A stretch of DNA of 64,000 nucleotides from Sodalis praecaptivus (GTDB lineage Bacteria; Pseudomonadota; Gammaproteobacteria; Enterobacterales; Enterobacteriaceae), in the NCBI RefSeq assembly GCF_000517425.1, contig NZ_CP006569.1, positions 3,586,760 to 3,650,759 of the forward strand, read 5' to 3'. Below the pieces are notes generated by a model. The model saw only the letters and a program-made list of their open reading frames with translations. It did no database searches and was not told the DNA's origin. Position 1 is the stretch's first letter; every line of letters starts with the position of its first letter. Below, one piece after another: positions 30,944 through 44,846 of the stretch. The translations under genes were made by a program, and so were the position numbers.

Positions 30944-32320
30944 ATGAAGACTCATGCGATCTTATTCGCCTCGGTCTTGCTGGTGGGGTGTCAGGCGTCC
31001 AGGCAGGACACGCCCCCCCCCGAACAGCATGCACAGAGTGTTTCTTCGGCAGGTCAAGGTGAAGCGGGAAAGTACACAGATGATCGAGCGGGTACCGCAC
31101 GATGGCAAGATATCAACAACAGCCTGCCGCAAGGCGATTTGTGGAACTTCATTGGCGACGAGCTGAAGATGCAGATACCGGATAACGCCCGGGTCCGCGA
31201 GCAACAAAAGCGTTATTTGAAACAGAAGAGCTATCTCCACGATGTAACATTACGGGCAGAGCCGTACATGTACTGGATAGTCGAGCAGATTAAGCAACGT
31301 AAGATGCCGATGGAACTAGTACTGCTACCCATAGTGGAGAGCGCTTTTGACCCGAAGGCAACATCCGCCTCTAACGCGGCTGGCCTTTGGCAGATAGTTC
31401 CCCAGACAGGCAAGAATTATGGCCTGAAGCAGAATCAATGGTATGACGGCCGCCGTGATGTGGTGGCATCCACCACCGTGGCGCTGGATATGATGCAGCG
31501 GCTTAACCGTATGTTTGACGGCGACTGGTTATTGACTATTGCCGCCTATAATAGCGGTGAAGGTCGTATTATGCAGGCCATCAAGCGTAACAAGGCCAAA
31601 GGCCGCCCCACCGACTTCTGGTCGTTGGCGCTGCCGCGTGAAACCACCATCTATGTTCCGAAGATGCTTGCGCTCAGCAACCTCATTAAGAATAGCAAAC
31701 AATTTGGCATCGCGTTGCCTAAATCGAATGCACAACGCGCACTGGCGCGGGTGGAAGTCGGCCAGCAAATGGGGCTAACGCAGGCGGCGGAAATGTCCGG
31801 CCTGTCGCTGACCAAGCTGAAAAGCTTTAATACCGGCTATAAGCGCAACGTGACGGCGCCAAACGGACCGCATTATATCATGCTGCCCAAGGCGCATGCT
31901 TCACAGCTGCGCACCTCGCTGGCGGAAGGCGATATTGCGGCGGTGCAGTCCACACAGTTGGCGGATAACAGCCTCGGCAGCGGCAGCTATGAGGTGCGTG
32001 CCGGTGATACCTTATCCGGCATCGCCAAGCGGTTGAACGTCAAAACCGCTGATTTGCAGAAATGGAATAACCTGCGCAGCGCGCGCAGCCTGAAAGTGGG
32101 CCAAACGCTGAAAGTCGGCAGCGGCTCGATGCAGATTGCCAATAACAACAGCATCACCTATCAGGTACGCAAAGGGGATTCTCTGGCGAGCATCGCCCGC
32201 CGCCACGGCGTCGATATCAAGGACGTCATGCGCTGGAACGATGCGTTGGACAATGCCAACAACCTGCAGCCGGGGCTTAAGCTGACACTGTTCGTCAACG
32301 GCAAGTCCACGGACTCTTAA
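30944..32320 (+). CDS. mltD: Membrane-bound lytic murein transglycosylase D
   Basis: The 458-residue lipoprotein cleaves peptidoglycan glycan strands. A lipobox LVGC places the lipidated cysteine at residue 16. The SLT catalytic domain (about 100-260) carries the catalytic glutamate in PIVESAFDPKA and the AAYNSGEG motif. Two LysM domains (about 343-390 and 402-450, both with a VR.GD opening) bind the wall. Length and domain order match E. coli MltD (452). Confidence 0.97.
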   Translation: MKTHAILFASVLLVGCQASRQDTPPPEQHAQSVSSAGQGEAGKYTDDRAGTARWQDINNSLPQGDLWNFIGDELKMQIPDNARVREQQKRYLKQKSYLHDVTLRAEPYMYWIVEQIKQRKMPMELVLLPIVESAFDPKATSASNAAGLWQIVPQTGKNYGLKQNQWYDGRRDVVASTTVALDMMQRLNRMFDGDWLLTIAAYNSGEGRIMQAIKRNKAKGRPTDFWSLALPRETTIYVPKMLALSNLIKNSKQFGIALPKSNAQRALARVEVGQQMGLTQAAEMSGLSLTKLKSFNTGYKRNVTAPNGPHYIMLPKAHASQLRTSLAEGDIAAVQSTQLADNSLGSGSYEVRAGDTLSGIAKRLNVKTADLQKWNNLRSARSLKVGQTLKVGSGSMQIANNNSITYQVRKGDSLASIARRHGVDIKDVMRWNDALDNANNLQPGLKLTLFVNGKSTDS

Positions 32321-32403
32321 TCTATCGCTTGCCACACCCTGCCCGCGGCGGGGTGTGACGACGGTAAGTTGTGTCCGGGCTGGCGCCAGCGCCAGCGAAA
32401 CAA

Positions 32404-32433
32404 AAAAGCAGACGTTTAACGTCTGCTTTTTTT
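32404..32433 (+). terminator. Terminator of mltD
   Basis: AGCAGACG/CGTCTGCT arms with a short TTTAA loop are followed by a run of seven Ts, about 85 bp after the mltD stop. Confidence 0.92.
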
Positions 32434-32437
32434 ATGC

Positions 32438-32566
32438 CCCGCTATCGACAGCGTGATTTATCTTCCGATACCTTTTATATCCCGCTATCGGCAGCATGAT
32501 TTACCTATCGATACCTTTCAGCTCCCGCTATCCACAGCGTGGTTTATCTTCCGATGCCGACAATTT
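32438..32566. repeat. Three 43-bp tandem repeats ending in the yafD 3' end
   Basis: CCCGCTATCGACAGCGTG and its variants start at 32438, 32481 and 32524, an exact 43-bp period. The third unit covers the yafD stop codon and its last codons (IGIGR), so the first two look like copies of the gene's end placed downstream. Confidence 0.9.
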
Positions 32567-33383
32567 GCGGCTCCGCCGGTGTCCGCTCGCGCCGTGAAGC
32601 GGGCTCGAATTCGACCAGCAAAGGGTTATGGTCGGAAGCCTCGGTTACCAGCACCGACGCCTCGCAGACGTTCATATCGCGGTAAAAGACGAAATCCAGC
32701 GGCCGGCCAAACGCCCGCTTGCGCTGATCGTCGACAAATCGCACCTCTCCCAGCCCCATCCGTTCCGCGAACCGGTAGAGCGCCAGCATACGCTGCCGGC
32801 TCCAGGCATTGAAATCCCCCGCCATGATAACCGGCCCGCTATGATTGCGGATCTGCTCACCAATGGGGCCGAGCTGTTTACTGTACACATCAATGCCCAG
32901 GCTGAAATTTACCGCGTGTATATTAACCACCATGAGCAGTTGCCCGTTATAGATGGGATACACGGTGACCAAAGCCGACTTGGCTAACCGCAACAGGGGC
33001 TCGCGCTCGCGCAGCGGACAGCAATAGACCGGATGCGCGGCGGAAAGGGTCATGACCCCCGACGGATGCTGCGGAAAAATGAGTGCGGGAACCTGGTCCG
33101 CCGCCAAATAATGCGAGGTAGCGAATCGGACCAGCTCAGGTGTGGTCTGCGCTTCCTGTAACAGGACCAATTGAGCATCTTTACCAAACCCTTGGAGTAC
33201 CGACAACCAATTGGCGCGCTGCTGTTTATAGATATTCCATACCATCACCCGCAAAATGCGCGAGCCCGGCAAAGGTTCTCCCGCCGGTAGCGCCTGACCT
33301 AACTGGCCAGAGGCAAGAGGTGGAAAGATACGCTCGACTGGCTGGCCCGCGACATACCTGACGGCATATGTTTTTTTTGGCAC
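32544..33383 (-). CDS. yafD: Endonuclease/exonuclease/phosphatase-family protein YafD
   Basis: The 279-residue protein matches E. coli YafD. The EEP fold is visible in [24 protein letters not shown] (metal-binding glutamate), MAGDFNAWS and the terminal [10 protein letters not shown] histidine motif. Family members cut nucleic acids or phosphodiesters; the YafD substrate is unknown. It is convergent with mltD as in E. coli. The last five codons lie inside a 43-bp repeat, so the C terminus may be of repeat origin. Confidence 0.93.
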   Translation of the reverse strand: MPKKTYAVRYVAGQPVERIFPPLASGQLGQALPAGEPLPGSRILRVMVWNIYKQQRANWLSVLQGFGKDAQLVLLQEAQTTPELVRFATSHYLAADQVPALIFPQHPSGVMTLSAAHPVYCCPLREREPLLRLAKSALVTVYPIYNGQLLMVVNIHAVNFSLGIDVYSKQLGPIGEQIRNHSGPVIMAGDFNAWSRQRMLALYRFAERMGLGEVRFVDDQRKRAFGRPLDFVFYRDMNVCEASVLVTEASDHNPLLVEFEPASRRERTPAEPQIVGIGR

Positions 33384-33678
33384 GGTTACCGCCTATTCAA
33401 CTAAGTTTTGCGCCTGTGGCGGTGTTTGAGTTAATTCCCGCTGTTTTAGTCCACAGACACCTGACCACCTTACGCTTTTATAAGCTCTCGGCCCGGCAAA
33501 TTCAATATGGGGCCATGACATATTGACCCGCCCCACACAGTATATCACAAAAGCGCCCCTGCCTTGGACGAGACCGCCTGCTGCGGCAATGTCGACGCTC
33601 TGGGCGTGTTCGCCCCGCCTCGCTGCCTCTCTACCCGGCTGCCTTGATCAGCCGGAAGTGAGGCGTGCCGCCACCAAG
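33384..33678. other. Non-coding stretch between yafD and the carA remnant
   Basis: No gene is supported. E. coli has further yaf genes next to yafD toward rrnH (yafC, dkgB); here they are replaced by the car-like genes. Confidence 0.5.
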
Positions 33679-33698
33679 TACTGCACTATAGTCCAGTA
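33679..33698 (+). promoter_or_regulatory. Lux/esa-box-like 20-bp palindrome upstream of the carA remnant
   Basis: TACTGCACTATAGTCCAGTA is a 20-bp inverted repeat with one mismatched pair. It fits the CTG-N10-CAG lux-box pattern, and its ACTATAGT core is the core of the EsaR box of Pantoea (known consensus GCCTGTACTATAGTGCAGGT). It lies 94 bp before the carA-like start, where an acyl-homoserine-lactone receptor could act as repressor or activator. Confidence 0.7.
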
Positions 33699-33792
33699 TT
33701 CATTACTGCCAAACTTGTTTATCGTGAGAGTTTAAAAGTCGAGCAGCCGGCAACGCGCTGCAATCGATAGCATAATCAAGAGGAGTTGAGAG

Positions 33793-34428
33793 ATGGTGGA
33801 CAACGGCTTTTGCATTATTCATGGTAACATCAATAAAGATATCAGTCTGTTGGCACATTGCTGCAGCGGTAATATCGAAATGCTGCGCAACGGCTGCCTG
33901 TTTACCGGCCGCAAAACGCCGGTGCAAAGTTATCGCTTTGCCACCGGTAGCGCTTATCTCATTGGATCGCTGCGTAACAAGCGCCTACTGCGCCATCTGG
34001 CGACACATTTTACCGGTGGCGTACCGGTGGTTAACGGGGCCGAAGTGCTCTACCAGCTTAGCACGCAATTGGGCTCGGCCGCCCTTGGTCTTGCCGAGGG
34101 CGACTTTTGCTTCTTTATCGAGGATCGCAATGGCACTTTGACGCTGCTGACCGATGCTCGCGGTCAAAATCCTGTTTATTTGGTCAACGCCGGCGATCGT
34201 TGGATTACTGATAAACTCAAACTTATCAGCGCGCTACACGACCGCGATATTCAGCACGACCCGCAGGGAAGCGAAACGGCCCCGAGCGTAGGCTGCCATA
34301 TTCAGCGCATTCTACCGGGAACGCTTAACGTATTTCGCTTTAGCAACGCCGATTGTGAAGTCTGCGAGAGTCGGCAATTATTGCGCCCGGCAAAAATGCC
34401 GCTGTCGATAGAGGGCGGGATTCAATGA
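33793..34428 (+). pseudogene. carA: N-terminal fragment of a carbapenam synthetase-like protein (CarA), synthetase domain missing
   Basis: The 211-residue product resembles the N-terminal glutaminase-like half of CarA/beta-lactam synthetase (GSAYLIGSLRNK, ALGLAEGDFCFFIEDRNG, DARGQNPVYLV) rather than a complete asparagine synthetase. CarA is about 500 residues; the ATP-pyrophosphatase half with the SGGLDSS loop is absent, and similarity stops near residue 195 at LLRPAKMPL. The start has GAGGAG upstream and the frame is intact, so a short protein could still be made. It overlaps the CarG-like gene by 4 bp. carB to carE are not present. Confidence 0.7.
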
Positions 34429-34991
34429 AGGCGTTACTGCTTGCGCTGTTTGTCTCCGCCGGTGCGGCGGGCACCAACCTGACGCCGGTTCCGTTAGTAC
34501 CGGGTGATAATCGGGTAGACATTGATGGCAATGGCAAACCCGATCTGGTGATTCTGGGGCAATTCGATAACAATCACACGCATAATTGCCACGGCATCAG
34601 CTTTTTTATTCACCACCCGGACGGCGGATTCAGCATGGTGCCCGTCGCCAACAGCGATAAGTTCGTTTGGCTCGATAGTCGCCTCACCGCCAGCTCAGCC
34701 AAAGTGTTGGTCAACCGCCTGTTTCACGATGGTAGGCGTTACTATCTTGTCAAAGCGCAAAAATATGGCGTTAATCTGTATACGCTACTGCCGGTGAGAT
34801 TTACTCTCTACCTGCTCGGTAAGCATCAGGGTGAACCCGGCGAGCCGCATTACCGCTGGCACGCCTGGCGCAGCTTTCTTAGCCAGCGGCGCTATGCCTC
34901 CGTTGAGGAGTCCTTTGCGGAGATTGCCAGCCTCAATCCGGACACGCCCCCAGAGCGTTATGTTGCGCCAGTGCCCGAAACCGCCCCCTGA
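34425..34991 (+). CDS. carG: CarG-like secreted protein, possible carbapenem self-resistance factor
   Basis: The 188-residue product begins with a short signal peptide (KALLLALFVSAGAAG) and has a VDIDGNGKPDLVILGQFDNN block and a GISFFIHHPDGGF block, resembling CarG, one of the two periplasmic proteins that protect carbapenem producers in Pectobacterium. The ATG overlaps the carA remnant stop (ATGA), and GGGCGGG precedes it. Assignment rests on remembered family features plus the adjacent CarA remnant; without that neighbour it would be 'secreted hypothetical'. Confidence 0.6.
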   Translation: MKALLLALFVSAGAAGTNLTPVPLVPGDNRVDIDGNGKPDLVILGQFDNNHTHNCHGISFFIHHPDGGFSMVPVANSDKFVWLDSRLTASSAKVLVNRLFHDGRRYYLVKAQKYGVNLYTLLPVRFTLYLLGKHQGEPGEPHYRWHAWRSFLSQRRYASVEESFAEIASLNPDTPPERYVAPVPETAP

Positions 34992-35090
34992 GCTCACCTC
35001 GCCGCGACCGTCGACGGTTGTGGCAACCTAAGACCTAGCAGCCTGAGGATTAGCTAGGTAAGCCTTCACTCACCGGCGAAAAAACAAGAC

Positions 35091-35122
35091 AAAAAAGCCC
35101 TGAACCAATGTTCAGGGCTTTC
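35091..35122 (-). terminator. Terminator of the rRNA operon
   Basis: AGCCCTGAAC/GTTCAGGGCT arms with a CAAT loop are followed on the minus strand by six Ts, about 10 bp past the tRNA-Asp 3' end. It may also end the carG transcript from the other side. Confidence 0.9.
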
Positions 35123-35130
35123 AATGGGAG

Positions 35131-35207
35131 TGGCGGTGCGGACGGGACTCGAACCCGCGACCCCCGGCGTGACAGGCCGGTATTCTAACCGACTGAACTA
35201 CCGCACC
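35131..35207 (-). tRNA. aspU: tRNA-Asp (GTC), distal end of the rRNA operon
   Basis: The tRNA has anticodon GTC and encoded CCA, and is identical in body to the copy at 27815-27891. It follows the 5S gene as E. coli aspU follows rrnH. Confidence 0.95.
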
Positions 35208-35340
35208 ACCGAATCATGACACACACCAGATTAACATGAGCGGGGTCAGACGCCTGTTGACCATCCTGGGTGTTTATTGCAGCTCTCGCTGCCTGTTGAT
35301 ACTGCTTGTCGTTCCGGCGTTAACCGGCACAACCTATTGG

Positions 35341-35460
35341 ATGCCTGGCAGTTCCCTACTCTCGCATGGGGAGACCCCACACTACCATCGGCGCTACGGC
35401 GTTTCACTTCTGAGTTCGGCATGGGGTCAGGTGGGACCACCGCGCTAGTGCCGCCAGGCA
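35341..35460 (-). rRNA. rrf: 5S ribosomal RNA
   Basis: The 120-base gene begins TGCCTGGCGG and ends CTGCCAGGCA on the minus strand, closely matching E. coli 5S. The 23S-5S spacer upstream is about 284 bp, clearly longer than the roughly 90 bp of E. coli. Confidence 0.97.
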
Positions 35461-35744
35461 AATTCGTTGTCCGCACCGCTTTCGCCGTGCAGAAGGCTCT
35501 TGCTGCCCGACCCTCACTCACGTGACCGTCGGGCGTTATCCGGAACATCGCTGATAATGTCTTGTCTCTTGCGCACGCTGCACGCCCTGCCGCCGCACCG
35601 GGGTCGGTGTGGCTTATGCCTTTCGCGGCCATATCTGGCCTGCGGTTGGCGCGGGTGTCGGCGGTGTCATCCGCCTGCGCTTTGAGCGTCAACGTTCGCT
35701 TTCGCTCTCGTCTCACGCTCGCTCTCAAACAGCTCAGGTGTTGT
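35461..35744. other. Unusually long 23S-5S spacer
   Basis: It holds no gene. Near the 23S end AACAGCTCAGG can pair with CCTGAGCTGTT at about 38660-38672, forming the RNase III stem that releases 23S. The remaining 200 bp have no assigned role. Confidence 0.6.
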
Positions 35745-38653
<2,909 letters not shown>

Positions 38654-39045
38654 TCACAACCCTGAGCTGTTTGCACCTTGTCCGACGGGCTGCACGACCG
38701 AAATCCGGCGTTGCGCGGTACTCGGCATCCTCATGGACATCAAGTCCACTGCGGTGCCTGCGTGCCGTGCGCCTGGGCTTTCAGCCGTTCGCGCCGTCTC
38801 GCTCGAGTGTCGCCATACTGGCGAGACCCGGCGTCGTCTGTGAAGACGCCACGGAGACGACAAGGCCTGTCGCGCTACAGTGATAACGCTTACGCGTTAT
38901 CTCAGGTTTGCTTACTTCGTTTGAGAGACTCGCATACTGAGTTTGCGCTTCAGCATGTGTTTCAAATTTTCAGCTTGTTCCGGATTGTTAAAGAGCGGTA
39001 TTTCGCAGCGCGCTCGATAAACGCGCTCTGAAATAAAAAGCAAAG
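38654..39045. other. Spacer between tRNA-Glu and 23S rRNA
   Basis: The spacer contains the 5' half of the 23S processing stem and a boxA antitermination sequence (GCTCTTTAACAAT on the minus strand, about 38987-38999). It is about 390 bp and holds no protein gene. Confidence 0.7.
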
Positions 39046-39121
39046 TGGCGTCCCCTAGGGGGTTCGAACCCCTGTTACCGCCGTGAAAGGGCAGTGTCCT
39101 AGGCCACTAGACGAAGGGGAC
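39046..39121 (-). tRNA. gltW: tRNA-Glu (TTC) in the 16S-23S spacer
   Basis: GTCCCCTTCGTCTAG opens the gene on the minus strand, the anticodon is TTC and CCA is encoded. A single tRNA-Glu spacer is the rrnG type of E. coli (gltW). Confidence 0.96.
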
Positions 39122-39222
39122 ACGAAAAATCGGCATAAAAAAAAAGCCGCCGACGGGCTGCTTTGCTCGTGACAGTTATCAGACAATCTGTGTGGACACG
39201 TCACTTGAACGTATCGTCTAGG

Positions 39223-40764
<1,542 letters not shown>

Positions 40765-40939
40765 AAAGCTTGATGCTCAAAGAATTAAAACTGGTATTCG
40801 TATGAATATTCGTTGTTCACTCTTCAAGACTTGATATTTCGTGTATCGATATCGTCTTGTGAGTGCCCACACAGATTGTCTGATAAATTGTTAAAGAGCG
40901 TGGCCGGGAGGGTATTTTCTCTACCGGCGCGGGTGGCGT

Positions 40940-40967
40940 ATATTACGTTTTCCCGCTGTAGAGTCAA
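40940..40967 (-). promoter_or_regulatory. rRNA operon P2 promoter
   Basis: TTGACT and TAATAT are separated by 16 bp on the minus strand, about 175 bp before 16S. A boxA (GCTCTTTAACAAT) follows at about 40887-40899. Confidence 0.85.
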
Positions 40968-41048
40968 GCTTTTATTTGCCCTTCGCGGGCCGCTTGCCTC
41001 TGGCTGAGCCGGTAAGTCGCAACGACTGTTCCCGGTCAGTGGAGGCGC

Positions 41049-41076
41049 ATTATAGGGCCTTCCCGGATGGTGGCAA
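41049..41076 (-). promoter_or_regulatory. rRNA operon P1 promoter
   Basis: TTGCCA and TATAAT are separated by 16 bp, followed by a GC-rich discriminator (GCGCCTCC), typical of stringently controlled rRNA promoters. Confidence 0.85.
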
Positions 41077-41403
41077 GCGCTAAATGCAAAATAAGTTTTA
41101 ACTGGCGAAATATGCAGCAACCGCGACAAAACCGCCGTTGTCAGTAGAGGCGCATTCGGACAAAAAAAAGCGCCCCGAATGCAGCCTGGCCACAATCGAG
41201 ACGCGGTTCAATAAAAAAGCCGACGAGACTGCGCACGAAGTACTGCTTAATAGCGCGCTTAACCGCCGCATTAAACGCCGCCAAGATCAGCGCGGCTAAC
41301 CGCTGCATTTGACACCGCCCAGGTTAGCACGGCTGGCCGATATCAAGCTCCGGTCCGGCGGGGGCGGCCCGCGGTAATTCCCCCCCTGCCCGCCGGGCGT
41401 GGA

Positions 41404-43977
41404 TTATTGGCTGGCGACGATATGATCGTCTCGTACCTCAAGCTTAACCGGTTTACCCGGCAACAACTGACCAGAAAGGATCTGTTGTGATAGCGGGTTT
41501 TCGATCTCTTGCTGAATGGCGCGCTTCAGCGGTCGTGCGCCATACACCGGATCGAAACCGGATTTGCCGAGCAGCGCCAGCGCCTCATCGCTGATGGTGG
41601 CAGTATAACCCCGCTCTTCCAAACGCTGGTACAGACGCTGCAGCTGAATCTGCGCAATCTCGGTGATGTGCTCGCGGCTCAGCGGATGGAAGACGACAAC
41701 TTCGTCCACACGGTTGAGAAACTCCGGCCGGAAATGATGGCTGACCACTTCCAGCACGACATCCTTCATCTCCTGATAGTTCATCTGGCCGAAACGCTCT
41801 TGAATGATGTCCGACCCCAGGTTAGAGGTCATGATCACCACGGTATTGCGAAAATCCACCGTACGTCCCTGACCATCGGTCAGACGTCCGTCATCCAATA
41901 CTTGCAGCAGAATATTGAAGACATCCGGATGCGCTTTTTCGATCTCATCCAGCAGAATCACCGAATAAGGCCGACGGCGCACCGCCTCGGTCAGATAGCC
42001 CCCTTCTTCGTAACCGACATAGCCGGGAGGGGCGCCAACCAACCGCGACACCGAATGTTTTTCCATAAATTCGGACATGTCGATACGCACCATGGCATCG
42101 TCGCTATCGAACAAGAATGTCGCCAGCGCTTTGCATAGCTCCGTTTTACCTACCCCGGTCGGCCCCAGGAACATAAAGGAACCGATGGGCCGGTTAGGAT
42201 CCGCCAGTCCCGCACGGCTGCGGCGAATGGCGTTAGACACCGCTTCCACCGCCTCATTCTGGCCAATCACCCGCTGATGCAAATCCTGCTCCATGCGCAG
42301 CAGCTTCGCCCGCTCGCTTTCCAGCATCCGCGATACCGGGATACCCGTCCAGCGGGCCAGCACTTCGGCTATCTCAATATCGGTCACCCGGTTACGCAGC
42401 AGGCGTAGACCTTTGCCCTCGGATTGGGAAGCCGCCGCCAGTTGTTTTTCCAGCTCGGGGATTTTGCCATACTGCAATTCAGACATCCGCGCCAGATCGC
42501 CGACGCGCCGCGCCTGCTCAATCGAAATCTTTGCCTGTTCCAGTTCCGCTTTCAAATGCTGCGTACCCGACAAAGAGGCTTTTTCCGCTTTCCATTCCTC
42601 TTCAAGTTCAGAATAAGCGCGCTCTTTTTGCGCCAATTCATCATTGAGCATCGTCAGCCGTTTGAGACTGGCGTCATCCGATTCTTTCTTTAGCGCTTGC
42701 TGTTCCAGCTTCAGTTGAATGATTCGGCGCTCCAGACGATCCAGCTCTTCCGGTTTGGAGTCTATTTGCATACGAATACTGGATGCGGCTTCATCGATAA
42801 GGTCAATCGCTTTGTCCGGCAGTTGCCGGTCGGCAATATAGCGATGGGACAGCGTCGCGGCGGCGACAATGGCCGGGTCGGTTATCTGCACATGGTGATG
42901 CAGCTCATAACGCTCTTTCAATCCGCGCAGGATAGCGATGGTATCTTCAACGTTCGGCTCGGCAACAAAGACCTTTTGGAAACGCCGTTCCAGCGCCGCG
43001 TCCTTCTCGATAAATTTGCGGTATTCGTCAAGGGTCGTCGCCCCCACGCAATGCAATTCGCCGCGCGCCAGCGCGGGTTTGAGCATGTTACCGGCGTCCA
43101 TCGCACCGTCGGCCTTGCCGGCGCCCACCATGGTATGCAACTCGTCGATAAACAGGATGACATTGCCTTCCTGCTTGGACAAATCGCTCAATACGCCTTT
43201 CAGCCGCTCTTCAAATTCACCGCGGTATTTCGCGCCGGCCACCAGCGAGCCCATATCCAGCGACAACACCCGGTTGTTTTTTAGGCCTTCGGGTACTTCG
43301 CCGTTGACGATACGCTGCGCCAGCCCCTCGACAATGGCGGTTTTACCCACCCCGGGTTCACCGATGAGCACCGGATTATTTTTGGTACGACGTTGCAACA
43401 CCTGAATCGTGCGGCGAATTTCTTCGTCGCGGCCAATCACCGGGTCAAGTTTGCCCTGCTCGGCGCGCTCGGTCAGGTCGATGGTGAACTTTTTCAGCGC
43501 CTGGCGCTGATCTTCCGCGCCCTGATCGTTTACCTGCTCACCGCCGCGCATTTGCTCAATCGCTTGGGTCATGGTCGCCGTCGTGGCGCCCGCCGACTTC
43601 AGCAGCTCGGCCAGCGTACCGCGCGATTCCAGCGAGGCCAGAACAAAGAGTTCTGATGAGATGAAACTGTCGGCGCGTTTTTGCGCCAGCTTGTCGCACA
43701 GGTTAAGCACGCGCACCAGATCTTGCGAAGGCTGCACATCGCCCCCGGTGCCCTCCACCTGCGGCAGGCGCTCACAGGCCTGCTCCACCGCGCTGATAAA
43801 CGGCACGATGTTAACGCCGGCGGATTGCAGCAGCGGACGCACGGTGCCGCCTTCCTGCTTCAACAGGGCCGCCATCACGTGTAAAGGTTCGATAAATTGA
43901 TTGTCGCGCCCGAGGGCCATGGACTGGGCATCGGCGAGGGCAAGCTGGAATTTATTGGTAAGACGATCCAGACGCAT
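41404..43977 (-). CDS. clpB: Disaggregase ClpB (Hsp100)
   Basis: The 857-residue ATPase rescues aggregated proteins with DnaK. Domains in order: N-terminal Clp repeats (about 1-145), first AAA+ ring (Walker A GEPGVGKT near 205), coiled-coil M domain (about 410-520), second AAA+ ring (Walker A GPTGVGKT near 605) and C-terminal D2-small domain. The start [10 protein letters not shown] at 43977 follows GGGAGGAG; an upstream start would add seven residues. The internal start that gives the short form in E. coli was not checked. The neighbours, 16S upstream on one side and pgeF on the other, match E. coli rrnG-clpB. Confidence 0.98.
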   Translation of the reverse strand: MRLDRLTNKFQLALADAQSMALGRDNQFIEPLHVMAALLKQEGGTVRPLLQSAGVNIVPFISAVEQACERLPQVEGTGGDVQPSQDLVRVLNLCDKLAQKRADSFISSELFVLASLESRGTLAELLKSAGATTATMTQAIEQMRGGEQVNDQGAEDQRQALKKFTIDLTERAEQGKLDPVIGRDEEIRRTIQVLQRRTKNNPVLIGEPGVGKTAIVEGLAQRIVNGEVPEGLKNNRVLSLDMGSLVAGAKYRGEFEERLKGVLSDLSKQEGNVILFIDELHTMVGAGKADGAMDAGNMLKPALARGELHCVGATTLDEYRKFIEKDAALERRFQKVFVAEPNVEDTIAILRGLKERYELHHHVQITDPAIVAAATLSHRYIADRQLPDKAIDLIDEAASSIRMQIDSKPEELDRLERRIIQLKLEQQALKKESDDASLKRLTMLNDELAQKERAYSELEEEWKAEKASLSGTQHLKAELEQAKISIEQARRVGDLARMSELQYGKIPELEKQLAAASQSEGKGLRLLRNRVTDIEIAEVLARWTGIPVSRMLESERAKLLRMEQDLHQRVIGQNEAVEAVSNAIRRSRAGLADPNRPIGSFMFLGPTGVGKTELCKALATFLFDSDDAMVRIDMSEFMEKHSVSRLVGAPPGYVGYEEGGYLTEAVRRRPYSVILLDEIEKAHPDVFNILLQVLDDGRLTDGQGRTVDFRNTVVIMTSNLGSDIIQERFGQMNYQEMKDVVLEVVSHHFRPEFLNRVDEVVVFHPLSREHITEIAQIQLQRLYQRLEERGYTATISDEALALLGKSGFDPVYGARPLKRAIQQEIENPLSQQILSGQLLPGKPVKLEVRDDHIVASQ

Positions 43978-44108
43978 AACTCCTCCCATATTGGTCAAAA
44001 TTGCTACTCTGGAGATTAAATAAGGTCGTTTATTTAAAATTCAAGGGATATTTCGCCAATAAGCGGGAAGATTGTTGCTATCCATCCTGGATCGTCTTGG
44101 GCAAGAGA

Positions 44109-44846
44109 TTATATCAGCCAGACCAAAGTTGCCATACGTCCGGTGACACCATCGCGCCGATAGGAGAAAAAAGTGTTGTTTTCCTGCACCGTGCAATGCT
44201 TACCGCCATATATGGCGCGGATCCCGGCCGTTCTCAGACGTAAACGCGCCAATTGATAGAGATCGGCCAGATATTTTTCGCCCCGCGGGACGAACGCGCC
44301 GGCGGCCGCGGGGTCGTGACGGGTAAAGGCGTCTTTAACCTCAGCGCCCACCTCAAACGCCGTTGGCCCAATGGCCGGACCCAGCCAGGCGAGGATGTCC
44401 GCGCGCGGCGCCTGAAACGCCGCCAGCGTCTGCTCCAGCACGCCGGCGCATAATCCCCGCCAACCGGCATGCGCCGCGGCCACCTCACGTCCTGCGCGAT
44501 CGCAAAACAGCACCGGCAAACAATCGGCGGTCATCACGGCGCAAACCTTGCCCGGCCTGCGGGTGTAGACCGCATCCCCGCGCAGCGACGTCAGCGCCGC
44601 GTCTTCTAACACCACCACATCGACGCCGTGCACTTGGGTCAGGTAGCGCGGCGCGGCGGGAAGATGCGCCAGCGCCCTCAGCCGACGGCGATTTTCGGCA
44701 ACGGCGTCGGGATCATCCCCGACATGATCCCCCAGGTTGAGCGAATGCCAAGGCGCTTGGCTCACGCCGCCCTCGCGGGTCGTGCTACAGGCGCCAACCT
44801 GGGAAGGCGCGGGCCAGTCGGGCAGAATAAGCCGGATCACAGCCAA
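44109..44846 (-). CDS. pgeF: Purine nucleoside phosphorylase / polyphenol oxidase-family protein (PgeF, YfiH)
   Basis: The 245-residue protein has the YfiH/multicopper-like 'laccase domain' fold, with TADCLPVLFCD, AAHAGWRGL and CWLGPAIG-type blocks holding the zinc-binding His and Cys residues. Members act on purine nucleosides and edit peptidoglycan precursors in E. coli. It overlaps the 3' end of rluD by 10 bp and leads to clpB, so the three are likely co-transcribed. Confidence 0.94.
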   Translation of the reverse strand: MAVIRLILPDWPAPSQVGACSTTREGGVSQAPWHSLNLGDHVGDDPDAVAENRRRLRALAHLPAAPRYLTQVHGVDVVVLEDAALTSLRGDAVYTRRPGKVCAVMTADCLPVLFCDRAGREVAAAHAGWRGLCAGVLEQTLAAFQAPRADILAWLGPAIGPTAFEVGAEVKDAFTRHDPAAAGAFVPRGEKYLADLYQLARLRLRTAGIRAIYGGKHCTVQENNTFFSYRRDGVTGRMATLVWLI

